A stretch of 17,371 bases of DNA from JBEKIK01 sp050013075 (GTDB taxonomy: Bacteria > Planctomycetota > Planctomycetia > Pirellulales > Thermoguttaceae): assembly GCA_050013075.1 (NCBI GenBank), contig JBEKFZ010000089.1, positions 1 to 17,371 of the forward strand. The letters are read 5' to 3'. Both the position numbers and the translations under genes were made by a program. Below the pieces are notes generated by a model. It was not told the DNA's origin, ran no database searches, and saw nothing but the letters and a program-made list of their open reading frames with translations. Shown here piece after piece: positions 9,401 to 16,719 of the stretch; within the stretch, counting starts at the first letter, position 1; every line of letters begins with the position of its first letter.

Positions 9401-12400
9401 AACATGGCGATTTATTGCAACACCGACGGCGACGGCTTGTGGAGAATAATGCCTTACGACTTGAACCTCTCCTTCGGGCAGCTCTATTACGGCGACCATA
9501 CTTCCACCAACGGCGTCATCGTCGCCACCGACGATTACAACAAGAGTCATCCGCTTTACGGCAGCAGTGCTTGCTTGAGCTACGGCACCTCGAATTACAA
9601 CATGCTTTACAATGCAATCATCCAAGTTCCCGAAACGCGCGAAATGCTGCTTCGTCGCGAGCGAACGCTGATGGACCAATTCCTGCAAGCGCCCGGCACT
9701 CCGTACGGTTCGCGCGTGATCGAGGCAAAGATCGACCAAGTAGTGGCTTTGATCCAGCAAGAAGCCAACATGGACCGCGCCAAGTGGGGCTGGCCGCCCA
9801 TCGGCGGACCCTATGGTCTGGGAAATGTACCGTTCAGCCAAGGAATCAGCGATATAAAAACGCTCTTTCTCGACCCGGCACGCACGCATCTTTACGTTAC
9901 GCACAGCATCGACAACACCTCGAAAACCATCGGCATCGGCAACGCCAACAATGCCGGCATCCCCGATGCCCAAAACATCGCCCCCTTGATTAACATCACC
10001 GAAGTGGATGCCGTGCCCGTTTCAGGAGACCAAGACGAAGAGTATATCAAGCTCACCAATCCCAACGCCACGTCCGTGGATATTTCCGGCTGGACTCTCA
10101 CGGGCGGGATAAATTTCACCTTCCAGCCCGGCACGGTCATTCCAGCCGGAGGCTCGCTGTACGTGTCGCCCAACGTAAAGGCCTTCCGCTCCAGAGCAAC
10201 CGGCCCCACGGGCGGCGAAAGTCTTTTTGTCGTCGGCCCCTACGACGGACACCTCTCGGCCTTGGGCGAAACCATCGAACTCCGCAACACCGCGGGCAGC
10301 CTTGTTTCCAGTTATACCACCTCCAACACTGCCGGCGCTGCTCAGAGCTACCTGCGGATAACCGAGGTGAACTATCATCCCTTGGATCCGCCTACAGGGA
10401 GTTCGTACACCCAGGACGATTTTGAGTTCATCGAACTCTATAACACCAGCAGCACCGTGACTGTGGACCTTGCAGAAGTCCATTTCTCCAGGGACCTTAC
10501 CGATGGCACCGGTATAGATTTCGATTTCAGCAACAGCAGTGCGACCAGCCTTGCCCCGGGACAATACATAGTCCTTGCCAAAAATCCCACGGCCTTGGCC
10601 ACCCGTTATAATCTCACGGGTGTAACGGTCGTCGGCCCATACACTGGAGTCTTGAGCAACAGCGCCGACACCATCCGTTTGTTCGACGCGGTGAACGAAA
10701 AAATCAACGAAATCCATTACCAAGATTCCGATCCTTGGCCCGGCCGCGCAGACGGCAAAGGCTTTACCCTGGAAATCATTAATCCCTTGGGAAACGATAA
10801 CGATCCCGACAATTGGCGGTCGAGCACCGAATACCAGGGTACGCCTGGCCATGCGGGCATGGGGCCGATCAACGGCGTGGTGGTAAACGAAGTTCTAAGC
10901 CACGACGATTACCCGCTCTACGATTCCATCGAACTGTACAACACGACCAATGCGGCCGTCAACTTAAGCGGCTGGTATTTGAGCGACTCCAGCGACGATT
11001 ACAAAAAGTACCGCATCCCCGACGGCACGTCGCTCGCACCCTACGAGTATCGGGTCTTTACCGAGGAGCAGTTCGGTATCTCGGTGTTTTCCGGCGCCAC
11101 TCAACCCGGCGACGGCGACGCCAAGACCCAGGACTCTGGTGCGACATTGTACCTAACCGGCAGCACCTGGCGAAAACTCGCCTTGCCTTACACGGTAACG
11201 ACCAATACGGTGCTGGAATTCGATTACATGAGCACCAAGGAGGGGAATATCCAAGGGATTGGCCTGGATGAGGACGACTCCGCCAACTCCAACCGTCTCT
11301 TTGAACTTTATGGCACAACTACTTGGGGTATTACTAACTATGCGAATTATTCCGGTTCGACCTGGAAACACTATGTCATTCCCGTGGGCAGTTTTTACAC
11401 GGGAAGCATGGCCTATCTAGTTTTCGCCAACGGCGATACAGCGAACCTGGCAACGAGCTATTTCAGAAACGTCACGGTATACGAGTCAACGGCCGGCTCG
11501 GCGATAAATTTCGACAAGTACTTCAGCCTTAGTTCCACCGGCGACGACGTTTGGCTGATGGAGGCCGATGCCTTGGGAAATCTCACCTACTTTGTCGATC
11601 ACGTGAGTTTCGGCGCGGCCATAAACGGCGAATCGTTCGGGCGCTGGCCAAATGCCACGGGCAACTTGTATCCCATGCAAAACCGCACTCTCGGCCAGGC
11701 GAACGACGCCGGCGGCAATGGGCCGCGGATCGGGCCGCTTTTGATCTCCGAAGTCATGTATCATCCCAATGTCAGCGCGGATCAGAATCCGGACGACTAC
11801 GAATACGTCGAAATCTGCAATCCCACCGCCGCGACTGTGGACCTGTCGAATTGGCAAATCAGCAGCGGCGTGGATTTTGAGTTCGCCTCGGGCACGACTA
11901 TCGGTGCCCACCAGGCCTTGCTGGTCCTGCCCTTCGATCCTTCCGACCCGCTGAACGACATCATGCTTGCAAACTTCAAAAGTGAATACAACGTCGGTTC
12001 TTCGGTAATACTCGTGGGCGGGTTCAACGGCCATTTGGCCAACGAGGGCGAAACAGTACAGTTGCTGGAGACTGACGGCACGCTCGAAGACGAGGTACAT
12101 TACGACAATGCTTCGCCTTGGCCCACGGCGGCCGACGGCGGAGGCGATTCCTTGCAACGGGTCTCGGCAGCCGCCTGGGGCGATGACGCCGCAAGCTGGA
12201 TCGCAGCCGCGCCCAATCCGGGCACGGCCCACGTCTCCGCCCTCATGGGCCGGAATATCTTTTACAACAACTCCAAGTTCGACGCCCACGCGGGCTATCC
12301 CAACGGCGATCCGGCGGCAAATGTCTATGACGACAATGCCATCGCCACCGACAAACAAGCGCTTCTGCCCGGCTATACGGTCACCTTCGCCAACTACACC

Positions 12401-13657
12401 AGTTACAGCCGGGGCATCAACGGGATCATGGTCGACATCCTTTACCCGGAGAACCCGGGCGGCATAAACGCCGCCGACTTCCAGTTCCAAGTGGGCAACG
12501 GCGGCACATGGACCAATGCCCCTGCGCCGAACAATGTTTTAGTGCGGCAGGGCAAGGGCGTGGACGGTTCTGACCGGGTGACCATCACCTGGGACGATAA
12601 CATAATCCAGAACCAATGGCTGCAAGTGACGGTCTTGGCCGACGCTAACACGGGCCTGTCGGCACCCGACGTGTTTTATTTCGGCAATGCCATCGGCGAA
12701 TCTGGCGACAGCCCGGCCAATGCCGTGGTGGACTCACATGACGAGATAGGCTCACGCACTCATAAGACCGGTTTTACGGCGGCGGCTATAACAAATCCAT
12801 ACGATTACAACCGCGACGGAAAGGTAAATGCCACCGACGATCTAATTGCCCGGCACAATCGGACGGATGGTGTGGGCGACCATCCTTTGCAATTGATCGC
12901 CGCGCCGGTGGGCGCCCCGCCGGCATCCGGCGACGCCTTGCAGCCACTGTCGGTGGTCGTGGAAATTGCATCCTCGCAGCCGGCGACCTCGTCAGCGGAC
13001 ATCGCATCCTCTCAGTCGGTCGCCTTGCTGGCAGCGGACATTGCAACATCGCAGCCGGCGGCACTATTAGAAGACAAGGCCATATCCCAGCCGGCCCCTA
13101 CGGCGGTAGAGATTACAACCTCGCAGCCGGTTCCCTTGTCGCCGGCGGCAGCAATCGCAACCTCGTGGGCGGAAATGTCGCCGGTGGCAGTGGAAATCGT
13201 GCCGGAAGTGGCGGAAATCATGCCGGCTCCAGCGGTTACCATGCCTGCCCAATCGCCATTTACCTCGTTCCCACGCTCCAGCGTGGAAAGGCAATTCCCC
13301 GGCGTTTTGCATCTACAGGATATGGCGGGAAACCCAAATCCGTTTAGCACGAGTCGCGACGCCGGAACGTCGGACAAGCTTGTTCCCACGCCGGAGCGTG
13401 GGAACCAGATATTGACGCTAGAGCATGGGAACCGAACATCACACCCTGTGTCGGGCCAAGATCGCTTGCACGACGCCGTTTTCGCGCGCTCGATTGCGCG
13501 GTTTTCACTTACGGAAGAAGACGGCCTGCCGGACGATTCGTCCGCGCCGGCCGATATCGAGACTTTTTTTAAGGACTGTTTGCCGCTAAAGTCCGGCAAA
13601 TCCTTTGCCCATGCAATTGATGCCTTACTGACCGCCCCGCGGCACAAGAAAGATTAA
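6455..13657 (+). CDS. giant LEPR-XLL surface protein with lamin-tail, LamG, CotH and dockerin-like domains
   Basis: A single 2,400-residue protein. ATG 6455 follows AGGTAGGA 4 nt upstream. Order of parts: a basic N-terminus with the LEPR-XLL signature (MLEPRWLLDG, 44-53), thought to mark exported planctomycete proteins; lamin-tail domain 1 (about 55-180); LamG/concanavalin-like domain (about 249-473); Ig-like linker; CotH-type domain (about 757-1110) with NDDVWAN (977-983) and MPYDLNLSFG (999 on), where N1004 replaces the second Asp of the usual D-x-D; lamin-tail domains 2 (about 1177-1290) and 3 (about 1299-1455); domain 4 (about 1470-1755), split by a beta-sandwich insert at 1542-1683; domain 5 (about 1757-1925); a conserved C-terminal module with a dockerin-like loop (D2117, N2119, D2121, N2125, D2128); then about 255 residues of repetitive tail. 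CotH of Bacillus phosphorylates spore-coat proteins, but kinase activity here is unproven. Likely a cell-surface or secreted protein binding glycans or other proteins. No cohesin or export genes are adjacent. Confidence 0.95.
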   Translation: MFRYFRKHQGPKQEIFHRRRRKSSLSSHRRDGHHAQYGRLMFEMLEPRWLLDGTMLQISEFMADNTKTLADGNGQYPDWIEIYNPNANAVNLDGWHLTDNASKPTKWPFPAITLPAGGYLVVFASGESTVNYVDPDGYYHTNFKIDKDGEYLGLYRPDGTVACEYAPQFPQQVSDISYGIGTQTTVTSLVAAGASAKVLVPTVANGGSALGPSWQGAAANEPFNDASWTSGATGVGYSGTTTPVDAANLILRLNADSSSAIVTDTSGAGNNGTNVNSSVSWVDSSADTSAEPLLRRGTMQFNASENDQITVGPNSAFYNTTSGAVSFWMRSAGTVTTSGTEGAVLFDMRSSRGLSILQTDDGHVRVYAYAQNNSTPVNTITSSATVSDNQWHLITVDFTQGSGSACSLYIDGVLDNQGNNTAAWNWTQTQAMALGQSISGTYSKNWRKYNGLLDDVRFYNATLTAAQITSIYKGADEAVVSSDVNLNVQSQMYNVNASTFIRVPFNVTDPNAFTSLLLTVRNNDGFVAWINGVQVASENAPTSLAWNSAATDVHSPGRSRIVTITVTSGMLRAGTNILAIQGLNNSVSDPNFLIIPQLDGITVSSSTQMYFATPTPGAANSAGKTDLGPFITDVTNSVERPAGGSSSQPLTITAHVSQSLHPVASVQLAWRIMFNSETLVTMYDDGPSGGHGDAVAGDLTYSALIPTTSLTAGQMLRWRVIAKDSINVQSTGPAYLSTTDSDQYYGTVALDSVSTQLPIYYFFVNGYQTPTSTSNETTVDTDAGARGDFFYNNELYDNVLIRIKGYTTRYLFKRSHRIDFNDDHQFLLEEGDQRRGSIAFDAEYVDPSYIRQYLSMWLFNASGTPAPVDFPVRLQMNGDFWQLAFVTEPLGKSLLKRLGLDPDDAMYSMVGQFKTSYYSSMAKETRTWDTSWADYDTVAAAISSSNTVTQLSQALFDYFDIPEVINYIAMARITQQNDDVWANMAIYCNTDGDGLWRIMPYDLNLSFGQLYYGDHTSTNGVIVATDDYNKSHPLYGSSACLSYGTSNYNMLYNAIIQVPETREMLLRRERTLMDQFLQAPGTPYGSRVIEAKIDQVVALIQQEANMDRAKWGWPPIGGPYGLGNVPFSQGISDIKTLFLDPARTHLYVTHSIDNTSKTIGIGNANNAGIPDAQNIAPLINITEVDAVPVSGDQDEEYIKLTNPNATSVDISGWTLTGGINFTFQPGTVIPAGGSLYVSPNVKAFRSRATGPTGGESLFVVGPYDGHLSALGETIELRNTAGSLVSSYTTSNTAGAAQSYLRITEVNYHPLDPPTGSSYTQDDFEFIELYNTSSTVTVDLAEVHFSRDLTDGTGIDFDFSNSSATSLAPGQYIVLAKNPTALATRYNLTGVTVVGPYTGVLSNSADTIRLFDAVNEKINEIHYQDSDPWPGRADGKGFTLEIINPLGNDNDPDNWRSSTEYQGTPGHAGMGPINGVVVNEVLSHDDYPLYDSIELYNTTNAAVNLSGWYLSDSSDDYKKYRIPDGTSLAPYEYRVFTEEQFGISVFSGATQPGDGDAKTQDSGATLYLTGSTWRKLALPYTVTTNTVLEFDYMSTKEGNIQGIGLDEDDSANSNRLFELYGTTTWGITNYANYSGSTWKHYVIPVGSFYTGSMAYLVFANGDTANLATSYFRNVTVYESTAGSAINFDKYFSLSSTGDDVWLMEADALGNLTYFVDHVSFGAAINGESFGRWPNATGNLYPMQNRTLGQANDAGGNGPRIGPLLISEVMYHPNVSADQNPDDYEYVEICNPTAATVDLSNWQISSGVDFEFASGTTIGAHQALLVLPFDPSDPLNDIMLANFKSEYNVGSSVILVGGFNGHLANEGETVQLLETDGTLEDEVHYDNASPWPTAADGGGDSLQRVSAAAWGDDAASWIAAAPNPGTAHVSALMGRNIFYNNSKFDAHAGYPNGDPAANVYDDNAIATDKQALLPGYTVTFANYTSYSRGINGIMVDILYPENPGGINAADFQFQVGNGGTWTNAPAPNNVLVRQGKGVDGSDRVTITWDDNIIQNQWLQVTVLADANTGLSAPDVFYFGNAIGESGDSPANAVVDSHDEIGSRTHKTGFTAAAITNPYDYNRDGKVNATDDLIARHNRTDGVGDHPLQLIAAPVGAPPASGDALQPLSVVVEIASSQPATSSADIASSQSVALLAADIATSQPAALLEDKAISQPAPTAVEITTSQPVPLSPAAAIATSWAEMSPVAVEIVPEVAEIMPAPAVTMPAQSPFTSFPRSSVERQFPGVLHLQDMAGNPNPFSTSRDAGTSDKLVPTPERGNQILTLEHGNRTSHPVSGQDRLHDAVFARSIARFSLTEEDGLPDDSSAPADIETFFKDCLPLKSGKSFAHAIDALLTAPRHKKD
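12965..13168 (+). repeat. degenerate 36-nt (12-residue) tandem repeat inside the giant gene
   Basis: Six cores, IASSQP, IASSQS, IATSQP, KAISQP, ITTSQP and IATSWA, start at 12965, 13001, 13040, 13076, 13112 and 13154, so the spacing is 36, 39, 36, 36 and 42 nt. All indels are multiples of three, keeping the frame. The segment lies just after the dockerin-like domain and probably forms a flexible Ala/Ser/Pro linker. A shorter unit (GTGGCAGTGGAAATCGTGCC and a variant about 21 nt later) follows near 13183-13224. Confidence 0.8.
13266..13290 (+). repeat. REP-like palindrome in coding sequence, copy 1
   Basis: CGTTCCCACGCTCCAGCGTG followed by GAAAG. It is a near-palindrome of the GTTCCCACGC...GCGTGGGAAC type, with one base lost in the right arm. 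It is translated in frame as part of SFPRSSVERQF (near residue 2270). Confidence 0.7.
13382..13405 (+). repeat. REP-like palindrome in coding sequence, copy 2 (perfect)
   Basis: GTTCCCACGC (13382-13391), loop CGGA, then GCGTGGGAAC (13396-13405): a perfect 10-bp stem. It is read in a different frame from copy 1, giving LVPTPERGNQ (near residues 2308-2317). Confidence 0.85.
13414..13433 (+). repeat. REP-like element, partial copy 3
   Basis: GACGCTAGAGCATGGGAACC resembles the right half of copy 2 (ACGCCGGAGCGTGGGAACC) with three substitutions. It starts 27 nt after the matching part of copy 2. It is translated as LTLEHGNRT, echoing the PERGNQ of copy 2. Confidence 0.6.
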
Positions 13658-13674
13658 AGCAACCAGATGTAAAC

Positions 13675-13733
13675 AACGGTTGAAAACCGTGGCGCTGATT
13701 GGGGCCTGCGTAACGGTGGAAAAACGTGGCGCT
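13675..13733 (+). repeat. two 22-bp direct repeats with hairpin potential after the giant gene
   Basis: AACGGTTGAAAACCGTGGCG plus CT (13675-13696) and AACGGTGGAAAAACGTGGCG plus CT (13712-13733) match at 20 of 22 positions. The first contains a perfect ACGGTT-GAA-AACCGT stem-loop starting 19 bp after the stop codon of the giant gene. No T-run follows, so intrinsic termination is doubtful. It may be a repeat family or a degenerate terminator or mRNA-end structure. Confidence 0.55.
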
Positions 13734-14276
13734 CTTAACCTTACTCGCGGAAGGGTAAGCAAGACTTGTAGCTTTCTGCTGCTGTATCATCAACTCATTC
13801 GTTTCTGAGAATCCAGAAAAACGACCCAAATTCGAGGACCACGACGCGGTGTTTTCGCGTCCCGTCAACTCATACGTTTTCTCGGAATTAGGCCTGATGC
13901 AAGGATTCCAGCCAGAATAGCCTTCGCCATGCCCCGAAATTCCAAGGATTATTGACATGCGAACCGATGCAGTTGCCAAGCCAAATCGGTTCCTGCGGAG
14001 GGGCTATAAGATATCACGTTGGCGGATGATATGGATACTATGATTGACGACTGCCGTGCAATAAAATGGAGGCCTGCAGAGATGGTTCCTAGGACAATCA
14101 GGCCATGGTGATCCACAGCAACGTCCTTAACCGCCGCCCTGCCGGTGTTCGCAGACCGGTAGGTGGGCTGTAGGCCGGTTAATGCAGTCTGTATAAACCG
14201 GGACGGGCGATTGGCGAAAATGCAGAAAACGCTTGATGCGAGATGAATTTTGGGTAACTTTGTGGATAATTCTCAA
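13734..14276. other. intergenic region with no confident gene
   Basis: No supported coding sequence, tRNA or clear terminator is seen between the 22-bp repeats and the serine hydrolase remnant. A minus-strand open frame crosses this region and the end of the giant gene, but it has no ribosome binding site and I did not accept it. GATAAT at 14264-14269 could be a -10 element for the following gene, but no -35 is properly spaced. Confidence 0.45.
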
Positions 14277-14531
14277 ATGAACACTGCCGTCCGAGTCGTT
14301 TGTTTCACGATACTGTTATCGGCGTTTTCCTTTCGCGCTGCGGCGGAGGATTTCACCGATGCCATCCAAGCGTTACTGCAACAGCGCGTCGAGGTTGAAA
14401 AGCGGGATGTCGGCATCGTGGTGGGCATTGTGTACGAGCACGGCAGCAGCGTTATCAGTTGCGGAAAAATGGATAACCAAACCGAATCACCGATGTTCGC
14501 GGAACATGCAAAATCAAATTCTGATCAATAA
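14277..14531 (+). pseudogene. N-terminal remnant of a class C beta-lactamase-like serine hydrolase
   Basis: The product has 84 residues with a signal peptide (VVCFTILLSAFSFRAAAEDF). Residues 1-67 match the N-terminus of the downstream paralogue at 16900 at 52 of 67 positions. Similarity stops abruptly at 14477, just before the region that should bring the SxxK catalytic motif. It is followed by 17 unrelated residues and TAA 14529-14531. The frame thus lacks every catalytic residue and can only be a truncated remnant, though it may still be translated and exported. The matching C-terminal remnant lies beyond the peptidase gene at 16715-16903. Together they indicate one serine hydrolase gene whose middle was replaced. 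The start ATG 14277 has no strong ribosome binding site. Confidence 0.82.
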
Positions 14532-14536
14532 TTAAT

Positions 14537-14541
14537 TGGAG
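14537..14541 (+). promoter_or_regulatory. ribosome binding site fixing the peptidase start at 14551
   Basis: GGAG at 14537-14540, with C at 14541, lies 9-10 nt before ATG 14551. An upstream in-frame TTG at 14536 overlaps this site and would add residues before the signal peptide, so 14551 is preferred. Confidence 0.6.
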
Positions 14542-14550
14542 CTTCCCATT

Positions 14551-16719
14551 ATGAAAAGATTCCTTTTCCTCGTCCTTCCAGTCCTGGTCGCCATGCCATG
14601 CCATGCCCAGTTGAACTATCCCCCGACAAAAACCATCGATGCCTCGGACACTTACTTCGGGAAAACGTACAACGATCCTTACCGCTGGCTGGAGAACATG
14701 AAGGATAAGGATGTCGAAGCATGGTTCAAGGCCCAGGCGGAATTGACGGATGGCCTGCTCGCGAAGATCCCGGGAATGGATGCCCTGGTGCAGGAATGGC
14801 TGGCGTTGGACAAGCTCGCACCTGCGTATTACTGGGCATTCGTGTATGAAAACGGACGGGTCTTTTACAAGAAGACGCTGGGCGGCGAAAACGTGGGCAA
14901 GCTCTACTTGCGCGAGGGATGGGACGGCGCTGAGAAACTGCTCTTCGATCCAGCCACCTATAAAGCCGGGGTAACCACGACCATCCAAACCGTTGTCCCT
15001 TCATGGGACGGGAAATACGTCGCCATGGGGTTTTCTTCAGGCGGCGCCGAATGGTCGGAGATCCGGGTTTTGGATGTGGATCGGGGAACGTTGCTGCCAG
15101 AGAGCATCTACCCATCCTGCGGTCAGAGCCCTTATGGTTGGACGACGGACAGCAAGTCATTCTTTTATGACGCCGGCAAGGTCGCTGACATCAAGAGCCT
15201 CGATATTAGACTGAACCGCAAAACCAAATTGCACAAGATCGGCACGGACATCGCCACTGATATCGACTTCTTCAGCAACAAAATCAACCCTGAACTGGGC
15301 ATCGAAGCAAAGGAATGGCCCTCAGCTTCCATCGATGAATCCTACCCTGACTACATCATCGGATCCGTGGAGACCGTGCAAAATGAGATGCGGATTTTCT
15401 ATGCTCCCATTTTTGAGCTGAAGCATAAGAAAATCAAATGGGATGTTCTGTGTAAACCTTCAGACAACCTGGTTCGAAAGTGGGGATGTGGGTTGGCGTT
15501 CCACGGGGATTACGTTTATGCCGTAATTCATACTGGTGCGCCAAAGTACAAGGTAGTTCGGACGGGCGTGAAGCATCCTGATTGGGAACATGCCGAGACC
15601 GTGATTCCCGAGGGGGCTGACTCCATCCAGTATATTACGAAGAGCAAGCACTATCTCCTCGTCGTTTATTCAAATGGGATTGTCGGCCGCCTCGTGAAAT
15701 ACGACCTGACCACCGGCAAGACCGCGGAAATCAAGCTTCCGGCGTCCGGGACCCTATTCCTCTTTTGTCCGGATTGGAAAACGGATCGTTGCCTGGTTTA
15801 TATCACTTCATGGACTTTTCCCTGGACAACTTATGATTTCGATGCGCAGAATGACACCTTCGCGAAGAGCATTTTCAACACGGACGTCACGTATCCAGGA
15901 TTCGAGAACGTGGTTTCCGAAGAAGTCGAAGTGCCTGGACACGATGGCACAATGATTCCGCTCTCGATCATTTACAAGAAGGGGATTCCGCTGGATGGGT
16001 CGAACAATTGCATCCTTAAGGGCTATGGTGCTTATGGGAAGAGTGCCTTTGCATACTTCGACATTCAATATAATTCACTGGCAACCCATGGTGTGGTGAT
16101 TGCCATTGCGCACGTAAGGGGCGGCGGCGAAAAGGGCGAGGAATGGTATAAGGCCGGTTACAAGACAACCAAGCCCAACACTTGGAAGGACTTTATTTCC
16201 TGTGCGGAGTATCTGGTGAAGAAGGGTTATACGAGTCCCCGGAAGCTCGCAGGAACCGGTACCAGTGCTGGCGGAATTCTGATCAGCCGTGCCATCACGG
16301 AACGCCCGGATTTATTTGCTGGCGCTGTTTGCAATGTCGGGGACGCGAATGCGATGCGAACGGAGTTCTCGCCCGATGGTCCGATTAACACGCCGGAATA
16401 TGGCACAGTGAAAGACCCCGTTGAGTGCCAGGCTCTGTTTGAGATGGATGGAGTCCAGCAAGTCCAGAATGGTGTGAAGTACCCTGCGGTTATGGGTGTG
16501 GGCGGCTGGAACGATGCCCGAGTCCCAGCCTGGCAGCCGGGCAAGTTTGTGGCTGCCTTGCAGGCGGCAACGGCCTCGGGAAAGCCCGTTCTGATGAAGG
16601 TGAACTACGACAACGGTCACTTCACGGAAGAGAAGATTGTCACCTTCAAGAACTACGCGAGCCAGTACGCATTCCTCCTGTGGCAGACGGGCCACAAAGA
16701 CTTCCAGCCTGTGAAATAG
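14551..16719 (+). CDS. secreted prolyl oligopeptidase family serine peptidase (S9)
   Basis: The protein has 722 residues, close to the usual S9A length. It begins with a signal peptide (MKRFLFLVLPVLVAMPCHA), so it acts in the periplasm or outside the cell. The N-terminal family signature is present (YPPTKTIDASDTYFGKTYND followed by PYRWLENM). The central part (about residues 75-430) should be the seven-bladed beta-propeller that limits access to small peptides. The C-terminal alpha/beta-hydrolase domain carries the triad: S572 in GTSAGG, D655 in GGWNDARVP and H690 in NYDNGHFT. HVRGGGEKGEEWY precedes the nucleophile as in other members. These enzymes cut short peptides, typically after proline. 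The gene fills the gap between two remnants of a serine hydrolase gene and ends 11 bp or less before the second. All catalytic residues are intact, so it is probably functional. Confidence 0.95.
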   Translation: MKRFLFLVLPVLVAMPCHAQLNYPPTKTIDASDTYFGKTYNDPYRWLENMKDKDVEAWFKAQAELTDGLLAKIPGMDALVQEWLALDKLAPAYYWAFVYENGRVFYKKTLGGENVGKLYLREGWDGAEKLLFDPATYKAGVTTTIQTVVPSWDGKYVAMGFSSGGAEWSEIRVLDVDRGTLLPESIYPSCGQSPYGWTTDSKSFFYDAGKVADIKSLDIRLNRKTKLHKIGTDIATDIDFFSNKINPELGIEAKEWPSASIDESYPDYIIGSVETVQNEMRIFYAPIFELKHKKIKWDVLCKPSDNLVRKWGCGLAFHGDYVYAVIHTGAPKYKVVRTGVKHPDWEHAETVIPEGADSIQYITKSKHYLLVVYSNGIVGRLVKYDLTTGKTAEIKLPASGTLFLFCPDWKTDRCLVYITSWTFPWTTYDFDAQNDTFAKSIFNTDVTYPGFENVVSEEVEVPGHDGTMIPLSIIYKKGIPLDGSNNCILKGYGAYGKSAFAYFDIQYNSLATHGVVIAIAHVRGGGEKGEEWYKAGYKTTKPNTWKDFISCAEYLVKKGYTSPRKLAGTGTSAGGILISRAITERPDLFAGAVCNVGDANAMRTEFSPDGPINTPEYGTVKDPVECQALFEMDGVQQVQNGVKYPAVMGVGGWNDARVPAWQPGKFVAALQAATASGKPVLMKVNYDNGHFTEEKIVTFKNYASQYAFLLWQTGHKDFQPVK

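Noticed and set aside
12800..12860. Dockerin-like loop as evidence of a cellulosome
   Set aside because: Planctomycete surface proteins often carry single dockerin-like EF-hand ends without cohesin partners, and no cohesin or scaffoldin is in the window.
12965..13168. 36-nt periodicity resembling a CRISPR array
   Set aside because: There are no conserved repeats separated by unique spacers. The units are degenerate, contiguous and translated in frame, and no cas gene is present.
13569..13979. Minus-strand frame of 136 codons overlapping the end of the giant gene
   Set aside because: No ribosome binding site, no recognised domain, and part is antisense to the giant gene and the 22-bp repeats.
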